DNA of 64,000 nt from Lycorma delicatula (GCF_047948215.1 NC_134455.1:156470575-156534574), one strand, 5' to 3'. Counted from the stretch's first letter, positions 1 through 11,699 are shown. Notes: generated from the letters alone by a model not told the origin. Numbers and translations are program-made.

Positions 1-947
1 AAACTTAATACATACTTAAAAACTTAGAAACACAATGACAGGGAAAATAGTTTATCTGCCAAAAAATAGCACCTATGGAATCAATCAAATTTTTAATATT
101 ACAATCATAGCTGCTGAGTTCCAAAATTACTTTTCAGATTATATAAAATTTATAGAAAATTGTTAAAGTATTGTTAAGATAATAAAATCTTATTAATCTT
201 ATAAATAAACATGAATAATTGTACATTTGTTATTTATATAACATAAAAAACAAAACTGTAACAAATAATAAAAACAAAAAATCAACAAAATTTGAAAGAA
301 ACAACTGCTGGTAGTTATAAACAAAATAACTGTTAATGTAAATTGGATCCTGGGGAAAATAGTGGATTAGATTCCGTCATTGTCTTAGTGGTTCTACATA
401 ACTCTGCATGTCTCAGCAAGTACATTATGAAAAGTGAAGAGTATGAAATTAAGGGTAAAGGTCATTTTTAAAAGGAACTCCTTTTAAAGAGTTCCTGTTG
501 ACTACTAAAGTTAAATGAATTAGGTTGCAGTTTCATAGCAATGTAGGCAACCTGAACTTGTGGTATACTATAGAACCTATGCCATTAAAAAGATACATTT
601 GTGTAGCATTAAATGGGCAAATTCACTAGTTGCTACAGACTGATGCCCACTAGATTCCTCTAGATCATTACTGTTAATCAGTCTGTCTTGATCAGTCAGT
701 ACTCAAAATTCATTTTCAAAGATCTGCAAGTGATATTTTACACTAAAATTTATTTAAGATATTGCTTTTTTATATTTTATGTAGTGAATGTTTAAAATAA
801 TGAAACTAAAAAACGCATCACCAATTGCTACATTACATATTGCTGTTGTGATATTTCCTATCAAAGAGAAAGATAACTGAAGTAATCAGGTGCAGTAACC
901 GAGGTGATTATTCACCTACCAACATGTTAAATACCAACAACCAATAA
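1..947. other. Sequence downstream of the last visible Myo9 exon
   Basis: Either 3' UTR and flank or the next intron. AT-rich in 1-350. A minus-strand open stretch at about 555-680 (DQDRLINSNDLEESSGHQSV, continuing) is phase-compatible with the alternative donor of the last exon through a weak GAG acceptor, but its pyrimidine tract is poor. I do not call it as an exon. Confidence 0.5.
749..754 (-). promoter_or_regulatory. Candidate polyadenylation signal AATAAA
   Basis: AATAAA on the minus strand, about 194 nt past the TAA of the last visible Myo9 exon. In such AT-rich DNA this hexamer is common by chance, so it only weakly supports a short transcript end. Confidence 0.3.
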
Positions 948-1084
948 TTACTGAAACTGACCCATTAGTGCTTGAATTTGTTTCTTGGCACGATATAATG
1001 TATCTCTAACAGGGGCACTGCTCTGTGAATCGCTACTTCTCTGAGATGCTAATGAATCACAACTTCCTTTTCTTTCCACTTTAT
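948..1084 (-). CDS. Myo9: Myosin-IX last visible exon (tail; ends at TAA or splices on)
   Basis: Residues 587 (split Asn) to 631: KVERKGSCDSLASQRSSDSQ, then SSAPVRDTLYRAKKQIQALM, then GQFQ and TAA at 948-950. Ser-rich and basic, with a short helical-looking end. If TAA is used, the tail after the IQ motifs is only about 137 residues and has no C1 or RhoGAP domain, both expected in full class IX myosins. A GTCAGT donor at 961-956 could instead end the exon at 962 (phase 1). The polyadenylation-like AATAAA at 754-749 fits the terminal reading; the missing domains fit splicing on. Confidence 0.72.
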
Positions 1085-1324
1085 CTAAAAATAAAAAAAG
1101 AATAGACAAAAACAACATAATGTAAACTGTACGTCCAAAAAAATGTTTTAAGAAAAACATAATAAAAAAAATAAACTTTAAGATAGAAGGAAAAGAATAC
1201 CAGTTTCAAGATTAACAGCAGATAATGAAAAGGAAAAAAATATAGAAATTACAGAATCAAGACTTTACTAATATATTGAGATGATTAAAATGTTAATTAA
1301 AAGAATAATATAAATTCAACTTAC
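1085..1324 (-). other. Myo9 intron, 240 bp
   Basis: Short intron with donor GTAAGT and acceptor ATTTTTAG. Nothing else seen. Confidence 0.8.
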
Positions 1325-1428
1325 TAGAAATTGTTGTCTCATCTGGATAAGTTCTAGAAACAGATCTTCTTAGAGCTAGCATTTTACTTGCTTCAGTTCC
1401 AAGAATCTCTTTATTTGGATCTCCCACT
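1325..1428 (-). CDS. Myo9: Myosin-IX exon (tail, Ser/Arg)
   Basis: A 104-nt exon for residues 552 (split Arg) to 586 plus one base: VGDPNKEILGTEASKMLALR, then RSVSRTYPDETTIS. RRSVSR is a basic Ser motif of the kind basophilic kinases phosphorylate (inference). Acceptor AATCCAG|A, donor TTTCTA|GTAAGT, a strong site. Phase 2 in, phase 1 out, matching both neighbours. Confidence 0.8.
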
Positions 1429-3315
1429 CTGGATTAAACACACAATTAACAAACAGTGAAATCCTTGTTATCAGAGCTTGCAACACAAATATCTTGTAAC
1501 TGTATAATTGTAGCTAAAGCCAGTTTTTCATTTATAAACGTGTGGAGATACAATAGAAAAAAAAATTAATATTCAACTTTCAATAATTGTATAAACCTTA
1601 TTCAGAGAAGTGACTTCATATGTATCAGAAGATAACCAAGGTATCTATCTAATAAATTTGACAATAAACTTATATCTCAAGAGTGTACAAATATTCACCC
1701 TATACAACAAAAAAAGCAACTTTTCCAGATATTATATTTTCCATTATACACACAGACACACACCCATGTCAACAATTATACACAAAACATAATAAAAAAA
1801 AATCCTGCACATGTTAATGGCTATGCAATTATTATTATAACTATATGTTATAAAAATAACTTAAAAAAACTAAAAACATACCTAGCGGCAAAAGATACAT
1901 AACTCAATATACAAGAACAAAAATAAAATCTATATTTAATTGTTGTCAATGTATTACTTAAATCGTGTTGGTATTTGGGTGATACTTAATTTAAACACTG
2001 ACAGACAGACTGTGACTGATTAACTACCAGCTAAACTTTTTCTGTTTTAGATAGTTTAAAAATAGCAACTATTCTATCTGTTTATATTCAAGAAGAATAA
2101 CTATCATATAATCACTTTTTGTGGGCAAAAGGGATGGTGTTCATTGAAACTCATTGCGAACTTGTGAAGCGGTTTATAATCTTTTGTAATAAGTATGCAG
2201 ATGTGACAAAGAATTTTGTGAAAACTGAATTATGTGTTAGACAAAAGAGTGGGCGTGCTCTCACAACAAAAGATCTTGTCTTGGTAATTAAGCAACAGTT
2301 TCAGGGTAATTTCTGTGTAACACTAGGATTTGAAGTAGAATTCAATCCTTCACATGACACAATCTGGAACATTTTTCATTACCATTTAAGGAACCAGAAA
2401 ATATGCAGCAGGTATCCCCTTGGAACTGGGATGTTAATGAATTGGAATATATGAATAAACACAAGTGAAATAAAATTCTAATGTTACAATAAAAAAAACA
2501 ATTTTGTTTTCACTTAACTAAAAATGTTGTTTAATAGACTTACTTATTTTTAATTATTTAAATGCAGTTCATGTTTTGATGAATGTATTATGCAAATTTA
2601 AGAAAAATTGAATTTAACAAAAAATCAAAGAAAGAATTTTGCTAACAGAGAAGGTATAATTAAAATTACAATAGGGATATACAAACTGAACACTATTTTA
2701 AGGTCACTATATTAAGATCTATTATTAGATCATTATCACTATTTTAAGATACATGCACACTAGATATTTATAGATTATGTATATACTATTCAAATTAATT
2801 GCATAAACTATTCTAAGACAGCTATCAGCTGCCCTTCATCCATCTCTTTTCTCACTATGTCCTTTAGCTGAAGTTAACTCTTTCCTCTCATCATGTCTAA
2901 CAGTTCTTTTTCCTTTTATCTTCCATTCTATGAATCTTCTTTAAAAGCAGTCCCTTCTTCTCAATATATGCCTAACTCATGACATATTCGTTTTTGTAAT
3001 TTCTTTTGATAGATATGTCCAAACAAGCATTGCAAAAGGGAAAAATGTTTAATCTTTATCTAACCTGTCATCTACATAAGATAATTAAAAAAAATTATCA
3101 ATTATAAAGAAAATACATTTAAAAGTACATTTCTATTTCCAGCATTTAAATATACGGAAAAACATATAACTAAAAAGTAATGCATTTCTATAAACAGTAA
3201 CAAGACTATGCGATAATGCAATGCACTTACAAGTATGCAAGAGGTAGTAGTTAGCTATATTAGTGTGGCTGTTATTCAGAGGGCTAATACTGAAATAAGT
3301 TTTTTTTTTTTTTAC
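1429..3315 (-). other. Myo9 intron, 1.9 kb
   Basis: AT-rich. The only recognisable content is a mariner/Tc1-type transposase N-terminal fragment on the plus strand (2119-2457, listed separately). Confidence 0.7.
2119..2457 (+). pseudogene. Mariner/Tc1-type transposase fragment (DNA-binding N-terminus)
   Basis: A 111-residue open frame. The middle, RQKSGRALTTKDLVLVIKQQ, resembles the 'RSGRPRT..' linker and the following helix-turn-helix of the mariner-like family also seen at 44100 and 54110. The segment HDTIWNIFHYHLR fits the second helix ('TVWRVLHKRLR'). No DDE catalytic part follows. The start codon is not conserved and no terminal repeats were found. Likely a relic. Confidence 0.45.
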
Positions 3316-3405
3316 CTAATTTCTTTTGTTTCTTCTTTACACTGCTGTTGAGCTGTTGATCTTCTACTGATTACATCATTATTATCTATCTCTGAAGACT
3401 CCGTT
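3316..3405 (-). CDS. Myo9: Myosin-IX exon (tail, charged)
   Basis: A 90-nt exon for residues 522 (split Arg) to 551 plus two bases: TESSEIDNNDVISRRSTAQQ, then QCKEETKEI. Acceptor TTTTTCAG|A, donor ATTAG|GTAAAA. It is phase 2 at both ends, so skipping it would preserve frame. Low-complexity, charged and probably disordered; the call rests on splice sites and phase. Confidence 0.75.
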
Positions 3406-4727
3406 CTGAAAAATATTAAATAAAGAGAACTTAAATTTAAAAAAACCCACAAATTCAGAAAACTTTCTCTTAAAAAGTAAATACAAATAGATTTCAAATT
3501 CTTCTTTATTCAATCCAGATCCTTTCTAATAAATTAATATGTTATAATGCAGTTCATTTTAATCTACTAATTTGTGTTGAAATCATAATACTAATTTTTA
3601 AAACTGATTATCTAAAGAAATATTTACTCTAAATTTATGAAACATTAAATGTTTCCTTAAGTTATTAAAGGTTAAAACAAAATATTTCTATAAAAAAAAT
3701 TTGACAAAAAATTTCCAACACAAAACAACAGAAAATTTAATTGTCAAAAAAATAAATTATTTTTTAAATAAATTCATCTTTCTATTAGAAATATGAATTT
3801 TTGTATCTTTTAGAATATATAATTGTCATTGTTTGGTGCTCATAAGAAGTACAAATTGTATAGACTGATATCTAGAAAATTAAATATGATAACACATCTT
3901 TGTGTTTATATTCATGAAAGTGCAATCTTTATTAAGAATAGTCAATCTTAAAAGAAAATAACAATATCCATCACTGTCAAACCAGACAATAGACTTTTTT
4001 CTTTTAACTTCTGGTACCACTGTTAGGTATTGCTTCAGAGGATGAGATGAGATGATTTTTTTCTGTTAACCTCCAAGTCCTCTGGATGAAAGGCCGAGAT
4101 GCTACCACTCGCGCCACAGAGGCCGGCAGACAACAGAGTTGTTTTTGTGTAACTCAACACAATACTTTGGTTTGCAAGAAAGGCCTTATTATGCTTCCAC
4201 TTTCATTTTTAATGAATTACTGAACCACTAAAAAAACATTTTCCACCAATTTATCTATAATACATTAAAAAATGGTTTTTTATAAAAACAATATTACTCT
4301 GTTGAAATATTCTGCATGTTGTTCAATTTGTATATAGATATGTGCTCAAATAATTTTATAATTTTTCTTTCTGATTTGTTAATTATTTTGTAGTTAGTTT
4401 TTATGTGTTTAGAGTTCAAATAATTAATATAGACTTAAATCATATTTATTCTTTATCATTTTTAATTGGGCCCATTCTTGATGTCTATATAATGAATTAT
4501 TATACTGAATAAAAGATTTGTTTTATATAATTATGTCTCTTAAAGGAATGGGTAGGTGTGCTATTCAAAAAGTAATAAAGGGAACTGCACTGGTACCTGA
4601 CTGGAATAACCAAGAAATGTAAGAGTTAGTTGATTAAAAACTAGGGAGAATTTGTATAATGAATAAATTAAATACATTTCATGACAATTAAACAAAATAA
4701 TTAGAAATTAACAATTTTTCAATATAC
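3406..4727 (-). other. Myo9 intron, 1.3 kb, with a SINE
   Basis: Contains a tRNA-derived SINE at 3990-4127 (listed separately). The rest is AT-rich without frames. Confidence 0.7.
3990..4127 (-). repeat. tRNA-derived SINE, family 1 (shortened)
   Basis: Read on the minus strand it begins GCCGGCCTCTGTGGCGCGAG, with TGGCGCGAGTGGTAGC fitting an RNA polymerase III A box. The B-box region is missing: an internal deletion joins the head to the tail. The tail has CCTCTGAAGCAATACCTAAC and ends in a pyrimidine/A-rich run. Flanks show a possible target duplication AGACAA (3984-3989 and 4128-4133). Confidence 0.7.
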
Positions 4728-4810
4728 CTGTGAATCAAATTGTGAGGTTCTGTTACTGATAGAGTTGCAGATTCAACTAGAGGTACTTCTTTAATTTTAT
4801 TTTGTTGCAT
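4728..4810 (-). CDS. Myo9: Myosin-IX exon (early tail)
   Basis: An 83-nt exon for residues 495-521 plus two bases: MQQNKIKEVPLVESATLSVT, then EPHNLIH. The acceptor is TTTCAG at 4811 and the donor ACAG|GTATAT at 4727. It is placed by splice sites and phase (0 in, 2 out) and by its position on the same strand after the IQ exon. The sequence is polar with no known domain. Support is moderate, as no conserved motif backs it. Confidence 0.72.
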
Positions 4811-5199
4811 CTGAAACAAATGTTTGGATGTATTTTAATTCCTATGAAACTAAGAGCCAAAGGAAAATGTGTCAAAGTCTATAAAGATGTTACATACATA
4901 CAAGAAAAATAATTAAATAGTAATAGAAATTATTTACCTTATTACAGTAAACATAAGTTTACTTATTCCATTCCTCATGTAAAACATGATCTTTGTTACT
5001 GTATGAAGTGTAAACCATTTTTGTTTTTATAACAATATTAACATTTTTGTATTTAACTTTAATATATGCATTTTACATTTTTTAAGCTATTTTCCCACAT
5101 AATCATTTCCTAAAGTCAAGCATTTGTCAGATCGTGGCACTAGAGATATGCTGTTATCAAAGAAGTCTAATGCCAATTATTAAGCCACACATGAACAGC

Positions 5200-5467
5200 T
5201 TTCTTTTTTCTGTTTAGCCTCTGGGAATTACCATTCATGTATGAGTGTAAGTGAAGAGTAGTCTTGTAAAGTCTCAGGTCGACCATTTCTGAGATTGTGG
5301 TTAATTGAAACCCAACCACCAAAGAACACCGGTATCTGCAATCTAGTGTTCAAATCTGTAAAAAAGTAACTGCTTCTACTAGGATTTGAACATTGGAACT
5401 CTCGACTTCGAATAGGGCTGATTTGGGAAGATGCGTTCACCACTAGACCAACCCGGTGGGTCTCTCT
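5200..5467 (-). repeat. tRNA-derived SINE, family 2
   Basis: On the minus strand the head reads CCACCGGGTTGGTCTAGTGG (A-box-like), then GTTCAAATCCTAGTA (B-box-like). A ~150-bp body follows, containing TGGTTGGGTTTCAATTAACC, then a tail ending CCAGAGGCTAAACAG and a T-run. The body matches the copies at 41373-41556 and 56444-56707. It has lost the AGGTATTACTTCAGAGG part of the tail present in those copies. It sits inside a mariner remnant. Confidence 0.78.
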
Positions 5468-5770
5468 TGAACAACAGTCTTCGTGTCATCATCACCTTTA
5501 TGTAACAGAACATGCAGGAAAATCTACCATTAACTTTGTGTAATGTGAAATAGCGGTTCTCTTTAACATGTCTGTCAATCTTTCAACAGTTCACTAATGA
5601 GAGCAGGGCATCCTGAGTGTTGCTCAGCATGAACAATGTCCCTGCCGTAAATAAATGACACCATTTCCTTATGTTTCCTTCATTCATTACACTATCATTT
5701 ACTACGGCAGTAACTTAATTATGAATTTCCTCAGGATGACCACCTTACGCATTCAAAAATGCATGAAAAA

Positions 5771-5809
5771 TGTACTGTAACATGAAAAATCACTTCATGT
5801 TACAGTACA
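5771..5809. repeat. Perfect 16-bp hairpin, 7-bp loop
   Basis: TGTACTGTAACATGAA (5771-5786) and TTCATGTTACAGTACA (5794-5809). Lies in the mariner remnant upstream of its coding part; cause unknown. Confidence 0.95.
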
Positions 5810-7477
5810 GCTATGAAATTTTGTACAGTGCTAGCAGAACAACAACTGAGAACAGCTGACCTTGATGCATTGTTACTGAAGCTGTGTGCATGAAATGTGC
5901 GAATGATCTTACTTTCCGGACGACCTATGTTTGTACAATTATTTCAAATTAGTAAGTAAATCGAATAGTTAAAAAAGAGAACTCACAAGATTAAAGTTGT
6001 AAAAAATTTCAATCAAAAATATTGTCATCAAAGTGAAAAATATTATAGGAATTTAATAATTAACAATTTAAAAATTATTTACAACAAGCAATAAATGCTG
6101 AATATATTCTCCAAAATTGTAGACGGTTTATAAATGTTTTTATTAATTGATTTTTTAAAAATTTTTTGCTCCTTTTTTAAAATATCTCTTTAAAGAGCAT
6201 CTGTTGTGTTTTTGTAATGAGTTTTTTTAATAAATAACATGAAAAGCTAATTTCCAGAAATTTTCACTTGTTAAAATTGATACAAAGATTACAAATTTAA
6301 ACAAAACATTTTTCAACATCTGAGTAACATCCTCGGATATTGAGAATTTCATTCTAAGCTATGAAAAACCACTCTTCAATAAACGTGTTACAAGCCAATT
6401 AATAGTCTGAATTTCAAACAGAACATAAAGATAGCTAAGAAAGGAAAAACGTATTGCACAGACCCATTCTCCTTTCTAGAAATATCCAGATGAAGAGAGC
6501 CAGCCATCTTGATCAAACGCTTCCACACAAAAAAATGCAACCAAAGAGAAATCACAAAGATAGTATAAAATACCTGTAAACCTAAATACTTTCAACTACA
6601 CAGTGTGAATAAATTGAACCTATATCAGTTATAGGCACACAGAACTGCAGCATCCCCTATTTCCACTTAATATTTTTGATAACATTTAATATAAGAGTCC
6701 TTTATTCTTTAATTCTTTCTTTATACTTGTACAATATGTAATCCTTAAGCTTAATGTCAGTAGCCATCCTCCAGTTTATGAAAAAGATATAAAAATCTTT
6801 GTATGGAACTGTTCACTTTACAGTTCCAGTGTCATGGTGTTTGGGGTAGAAGGCTGCAAAGGGAGAGAGAGCACTGTTGTTCCCACAGTGCCGACTCTGG
6901 CATGCTGGTGGAAGGTAGTTTTTTACTCTGCGTGTATACGGAATGTTCCTTGTTCGTTCCCTTTTCTATTTTAGTCAGTGGAAGGAATATGAAAGTGGTT
7001 TAGATGTTTACTCCGTAGTGATCAGAAGATGGCAGAAAGCAAGGGCTCTTTGATTGCCAAAGCACAATATGCTCAAAAACCATGTACCATATTCTTGACT
7101 GTGATAAAGTGTAGAATTAGATTATTATCCTGCTTCCAGCTTTTCTATTTGATTCATTTTTTTTCAGTTCTTTTATTTTACAGAAAACTTAAACCATGGA
7201 TTTGAAAAGACCCAGAAAAGAATTTTCTGAAGCAGCACACCCACTAATTTTAGCTACAAGCATATATATAGACCACATATAGACCACTGTCTATAATTGG
7301 AATTCTATATCATATATCAATTTTTAAAATTTATTGTTACTTAAGAAATGAAATGAAGGTAGTTTACTGTGAAAAAAAAAAAAATTATTAAGACAACAAT
7401 AAAACAAGAAAAATGGCCTGCGCTACAAGTTACACCTTAAAATGACACAACAATTGATGCTTAAGAATAACAGATCC

Positions 7478-7543
7478 TATTTTTACTTTAGGGAACAGAT
7501 ATTTTTACTTTAGGGAACAGATATTTTTTTTTACTTTAGGGAA
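7478..7543 (+). repeat. 22-bp tandem repeat, about three units
   Basis: The unit ATTTTTACTTTAGGGAACAG(AT) is repeated three times; the last unit has extra T residues and ends GGGAAAATG. Short local duplication in the intron. Confidence 0.8.
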
Positions 7544-8099
7544 AATGAGGAGTAATGTAGATTGCATTGAATGTAGTTTTTTATAAACACTGAGCTAAAT
7601 ACAATGTTTGATGTTATTAAACCCACTGAAATGTTGTCATTCTGTCTTAAAAGAGACACTATTCTGCTCACTGACAGGGAGAGACTAACTGCTAAGTTAA
7701 CATTTTTAGTTTTAATGAAAGCAGTTCTGATTGATGCTATTATACCTCAAACTCTTTATGTGAATTGTAGTCATATAAAAGGCTGGAACAGATTACATAA
7801 AGCAAAAAATTAATGTATCCCATTCTGTCATGAAATAATTAATTGTATATAATGTGATCATACATTTGGGGTACAAGGTATTGGATGAATCTCTTACAGC
7901 CTCTCCAACACAAATATAAACCTCACAATCACGAGTTGTAACTAAAGACTGCTATATGGTGTACCCTATTATCACAAAGGAGACTCTGATGACTTAAGTG
8001 ATCGTTGGTATATGCATTCCCCCTTTACAAAGTGTCAATGACCTCTTAGGAGAGCAGAAGAGCGAGTAGAGGTCTAGGGCACACTCTTGTCTTTGGGGT

Positions 8100-9960
8100 G
8101 AGAAATCACCCCAAAAGGCAGATGAACCATAGGGTCAATAACATAAAGAAGGCAACAGAAAACCACTCCATTAAAGATCCAGACTGGATAACTCAAGAAT
8201 AAACAATGAAATAAGAAGAGAATCACAAAAGCTCAAGAAATAATGGATAAATAAGCTAGGGGAAGAGGTAGAATCATTGGAAAAACAAGGAAAAGCTGAT
8301 AAAATGTCTAATAAAGTACAGATAAACAAAATACATAAGAAGGGAATAATGAATAAGCAAGAAGAAATACTATCAAACATAAAAAATTATTATTTGTAGG
8401 AGAATTGTATTATCATATAACCATGAAAATCTCCACATCAGTGACAAAGAAAAATGTGATGAAGAAATAAAGGGCCCAATCATTTTAAAAGCAGAAGTAA
8501 AAGTTTATTAAACAAATTAAGATGTAAGAAAGTTACAGGTTGTGATGAGTTACCAGCATAGGTGTTAAAAGGCCTTAGGGGAAGGTGCAAGTTAGATTAC
8601 CAAGACTTTTTTTGATTTTTTAGAAATAAAACCTAAAAAAAACTGGTCAATAGTCAGAAGATTTCCTTACAATACTTATGATATCTATACCACCAAAGCA
8701 GAACAATGCCAAATATTGTTTATAGGACTGTAAGTCTAATGCCCCATGTTGCAAAAGCATTAACAAGAATAACAATGAACAGGATAGAGGGAAAGATAGA
8801 AACAATGTTGGATGCTAAACAATTTGGCTTTAGAAAAGGAAAGGGATTTAGGGATGTAATAGGTTGTTTGGTAGTTCTGATTGAGAAAATGATAAATTTA
8901 AACACAACTTTGTACATATGTTTCATTAATTGGAAAAAAGCCTTCAATAGGGTTAAATGGGATAAACTAAAGAAAATTTTGAGGGAAATGTGATTGGATT
9001 GGTGGTATAGAAAATTTATTAAGGAATTATATGTATGACAAAGGGTAGAGGTTTGAATAGAAGCAGTACATGTTGTATGTCACCAATCCTTTTTTAACTT
9101 TTATGGAGACCAACTAATTGAGGAAGCTTTGGAAGACTTATACGTTGGTGATTATGTGACAGTGAAAAGAGAAAAATTAAATACAATTAAGTATGCAGAT
9201 GACAAAGTAGTAATGGCTACAACTGAAGAGAAACTGCAAAAAATGATGGATAGAGTAAGTAAGGTAGAAGAATAATATGGAATGAGAATAAATGTTGATA
9301 AATCCAAAGTAATGAGAATATCGAGGGAATATGGTGCAATAAAGATTACTATTAAGGAGAAACAATTGGAACAGGTTGGTGGTTTTAAAACCTTGGAAGG
9401 TCAATAAAGTTTGATGCAAGTAGCACTGTGGAAATTAGAAGAATTGCTAAAATGGTGTTCAGAAAGGTTAGAAATCTTCTTACAACAAAAAGTATACCTA
9501 TTGATCTGAGAAAGAGATTTACAAGATGTTTTGTTTGGAGTATTATATAGTGCAGAAATATGGACAATAAAGAAAAGAGAAACTTGACATCCAAAACCAC
9601 ACTTATCAGTCACTGAAGTTTGACCATATTTAAATTTATCTGGAAAGTTTTGTAATGTGGCTATGGAGAAAAATTCTAGGTATCAACTGGCGAGCAAAAG
9701 TACATAATCACTAAGTCTTGACAAACATACATGAGAGTAGGAGCTTGATTAAGAAAATACAAAGCACAAAAGTTAATAAGATAGGCCACATCCTAGAGCT
9801 CATTCAAAAAGTAATAATTGAAGGAAAGATGGAAGGATGATTTGAAAGGGAGACAAGGATACTATAATTTAAAAGAAAAAGCTCAGGACAGACTAACATG
9901 GAGAATACTATTTCTTGATACCTAACAATAGACAGTTCCACTAAAGAAGATGGTCACCAT
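8100..9960 (+). pseudogene. Old RTE-like non-LTR retrotransposon (LINE), heavily mutated
   Basis: The same element type as at 45496 but much older, with stops and shifts throughout. Recognisable reverse-transcriptase pieces are ALTRITMNRIEGKIETMLDA and KQFGFRKGKGFRDVIGC (8754-8870), CFINWKKAFNRVKWDKLKKI (palm motif A, 8915-8980) and KYADDKVVM-like sequence near 9190 (motif C). The C-terminal part gives AKMVFRKVRNLLTTKSIPID near 9450, and a KVNKIGHILELIQKVIIEGK-like stretch lies near 9770-9830. A 44-bp mariner fragment sits at 9587-9630. Not functional. Confidence 0.7.
9587..9630 (-). mobile_element. 44-bp mariner fragment, inverted copy of 10473-10516
   Basis: TCACTGAAGTTTGACCATAT at 9610-9629 is the reverse complement of the mariner at 10330-11366 (positions 10473-10493), and similarity extends to ACATCCAAA on the left. 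Translated on the minus strand it gives YGQTSVTDKCGFG, against YGQTSVNNQHGFG in the mariner. It lies in the LINE remnant. Confidence 0.6.
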
Positions 9961-10329
9961 TTAATAGGGTAACTGAATAAAAAAAAAATTTCATAATTCT
10001 TGTAAAAATATAAATAATTTACCATTTTTATAACCTTTTTTTTTTACACAGTGATGATGAAATCAATAACTTACATTTGGTAAGTAAATCAACAAATAGC
10101 TCATCACATTTCTGTTTCATTTAGGCCAGTATGTTTGTATATATTGTATTGTACTTAAATAAAGATACAAATAAATGTAGAGGCAAAACAGTTAGTAAGA
10201 GAGTCATGATACTTTCAGAATAGTAAATTGGTAACCATGAGATGGCTTTTGATCAGCTCTTAGAGTAAAAATTGTTTAGTTTATAACCTCAAAATCTCAT
10301 TTTATGATGGTGAGCCCTTTTGAAGTTTG

Positions 10330-11366
10330 CGATTTAGTTAAACAGTGTGCAGTGATCTGTTTTTTGCTTCCCGAAGGTCAAAAACTGGTTAACATTTACT
10401 CTCGTTTGACCAAACAATATAGACAAAGTTGTATGAACTGCAACAATTTTTAGAAGTGGGTAGGAAAATTTTAATATGGTCAAACTTCAGTGAATAACCA
10501 ACATGGCTTTGGATGTATAATTGAAGTTTAAACTCCAGTGCTTGAAACTTGCATAAACTTTCTTATCCATGAAGGTGGATGGACAGATTACAGCTGAAAA
10601 ATTAGAAGTAAGTGTCTGTACAGTTCATAACATCTTTACCAACAAGCTGTACCATAAAACAAGCACAAAATAGGTTGACAGATCACCATGAGACTAGAAT
10701 TGCAAGTGCACAAGCTGAAACAATGGTATGAGTAGAAAGATGATGCTTTTTTGCACAGTATTCTAACCTGTAATGAGGTATGGATTTACTATTATGAACT
10801 GGAATCAAACACACAAGTTCACCTGTCAAGAAAAAATAAGCAAAAAAATCATGATGACAATCTTTTGGATGCAAAAGGCTGGGTTTTTGTAATTTTCTAG
10901 AAATCAGAGAACAAGAAACAGCACATATTACTGTGACATTCTTATCAACAAAGTGAACCCAGCAGTGTTGAAAAAAGGTATTGGATCACAGTGCAAAAGA
11001 ATCATTCTGCTTTACAATAACAGCCTCAAACAGCAATGGTAACTCAAGAAAGCATTGAGAAAACTGCATTAAGAAGTACTACCTCACACTGTCCCGACTT
11101 GGCTCCACTGGATTTCCACTTGTTTGGTCTACTTAAGGAGGCTCTACTGATAAATTTAATGGCAATGCTGATGTCAAAGAAAATTATGCTAAGTGGCTTT
11201 GACATAAAGAGAAACATTTCTTTAGTACAAGAATAATAAGTTGATCTGTAGGACAAAAATATTCACGTTGCTAAATATTATTTAAAAGTCAAAAATGTTA
11301 TATTGATTAAATAAACCGTTTTACCCAGAGCAAAAAAAATTGTCTTTAATTATTGAATGACCCTCG
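10330..11366 (+). pseudogene. Mariner transposon, degenerate
   Basis: Plus-strand pieces in mariner order: LLPEGQKLVNIYSRLTKQYR (N-terminal helices, from 10365); ILTCNEVWIYYYELESNTQV (first catalytic block, where 'TGDE' has become TCNE); and HCPDLAPLDFHLFGLLKEAL (third Asp block, from 11090). Stops and shifts break the frame. The right terminal repeat ends at 11366, reading CGAGGGTCATTCAATAATTA on the minus strand, next to TA. No left repeat was found. Confidence 0.7.
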
Positions 11367-11699
11367 TACTACTTCATGGCCTGGAGGATATGCATCACTG
11401 AGTCATCTGGCATAGAACAAATGAAAAAATAATAGAGCAACAGTACTTTCATGTAAGAAAAATTAGTGCTGATTGAAGAAATATCTAATATATAATATAA
11501 ATATATTTCTCTCTACAAACTCATATAAAACTAGACACCTATCAAATGCTAGAAACAATACTCCAAGACACAGCAGAATAAAAAATAACAATAAAACAGA
11601 ATAAAAAATAAGAAAACTGAAACTTTACTCAAAATGTTTATTAGTGCAGTGTACAATTATATATGTATATATATACAATATTAATTCCAAGAACTGATT

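Larger units (their letters stand above)
5040..5940 (-). pseudogene. Mariner transposase remnant, internally deleted and split by a SINE
   Basis: Minus-strand pieces match mariner ends. From about 5640 down, HAEQHSGCPALISEL then, after a frameshift, KIDRHVKENRYFTLHKVNGR resembles the helix-turn-helix region. After the SINE (5200-5467), ISLVPRSDKCLTLGNDYVGK (about 5150-5090) resembles the mariner C-terminus 'LVPRYDKCLNLGGDYVEK'. The catalytic core is gone. A perfect 16-bp hairpin at 5771-5809 lies in the upstream part. Confidence 0.55.

Noticed and set aside
555..680. Extra Myo9 exon (DQDRLINSNDLEESSGHQSV...)
   Set aside because: Phase fits, but the acceptor is a GAG without a pyrimidine tract, and the stretch runs to a stop. 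Kept only as an open question.
4060..5460. tRNA genes (A- and B-box-like sequence at about 4090-4127 and 5390-5460, also 38240-38320, 44690-44746, 56620-56705)
   Set aside because: The heads lack a complete cloverleaf and continue into a shared SINE body and tail with target duplications.
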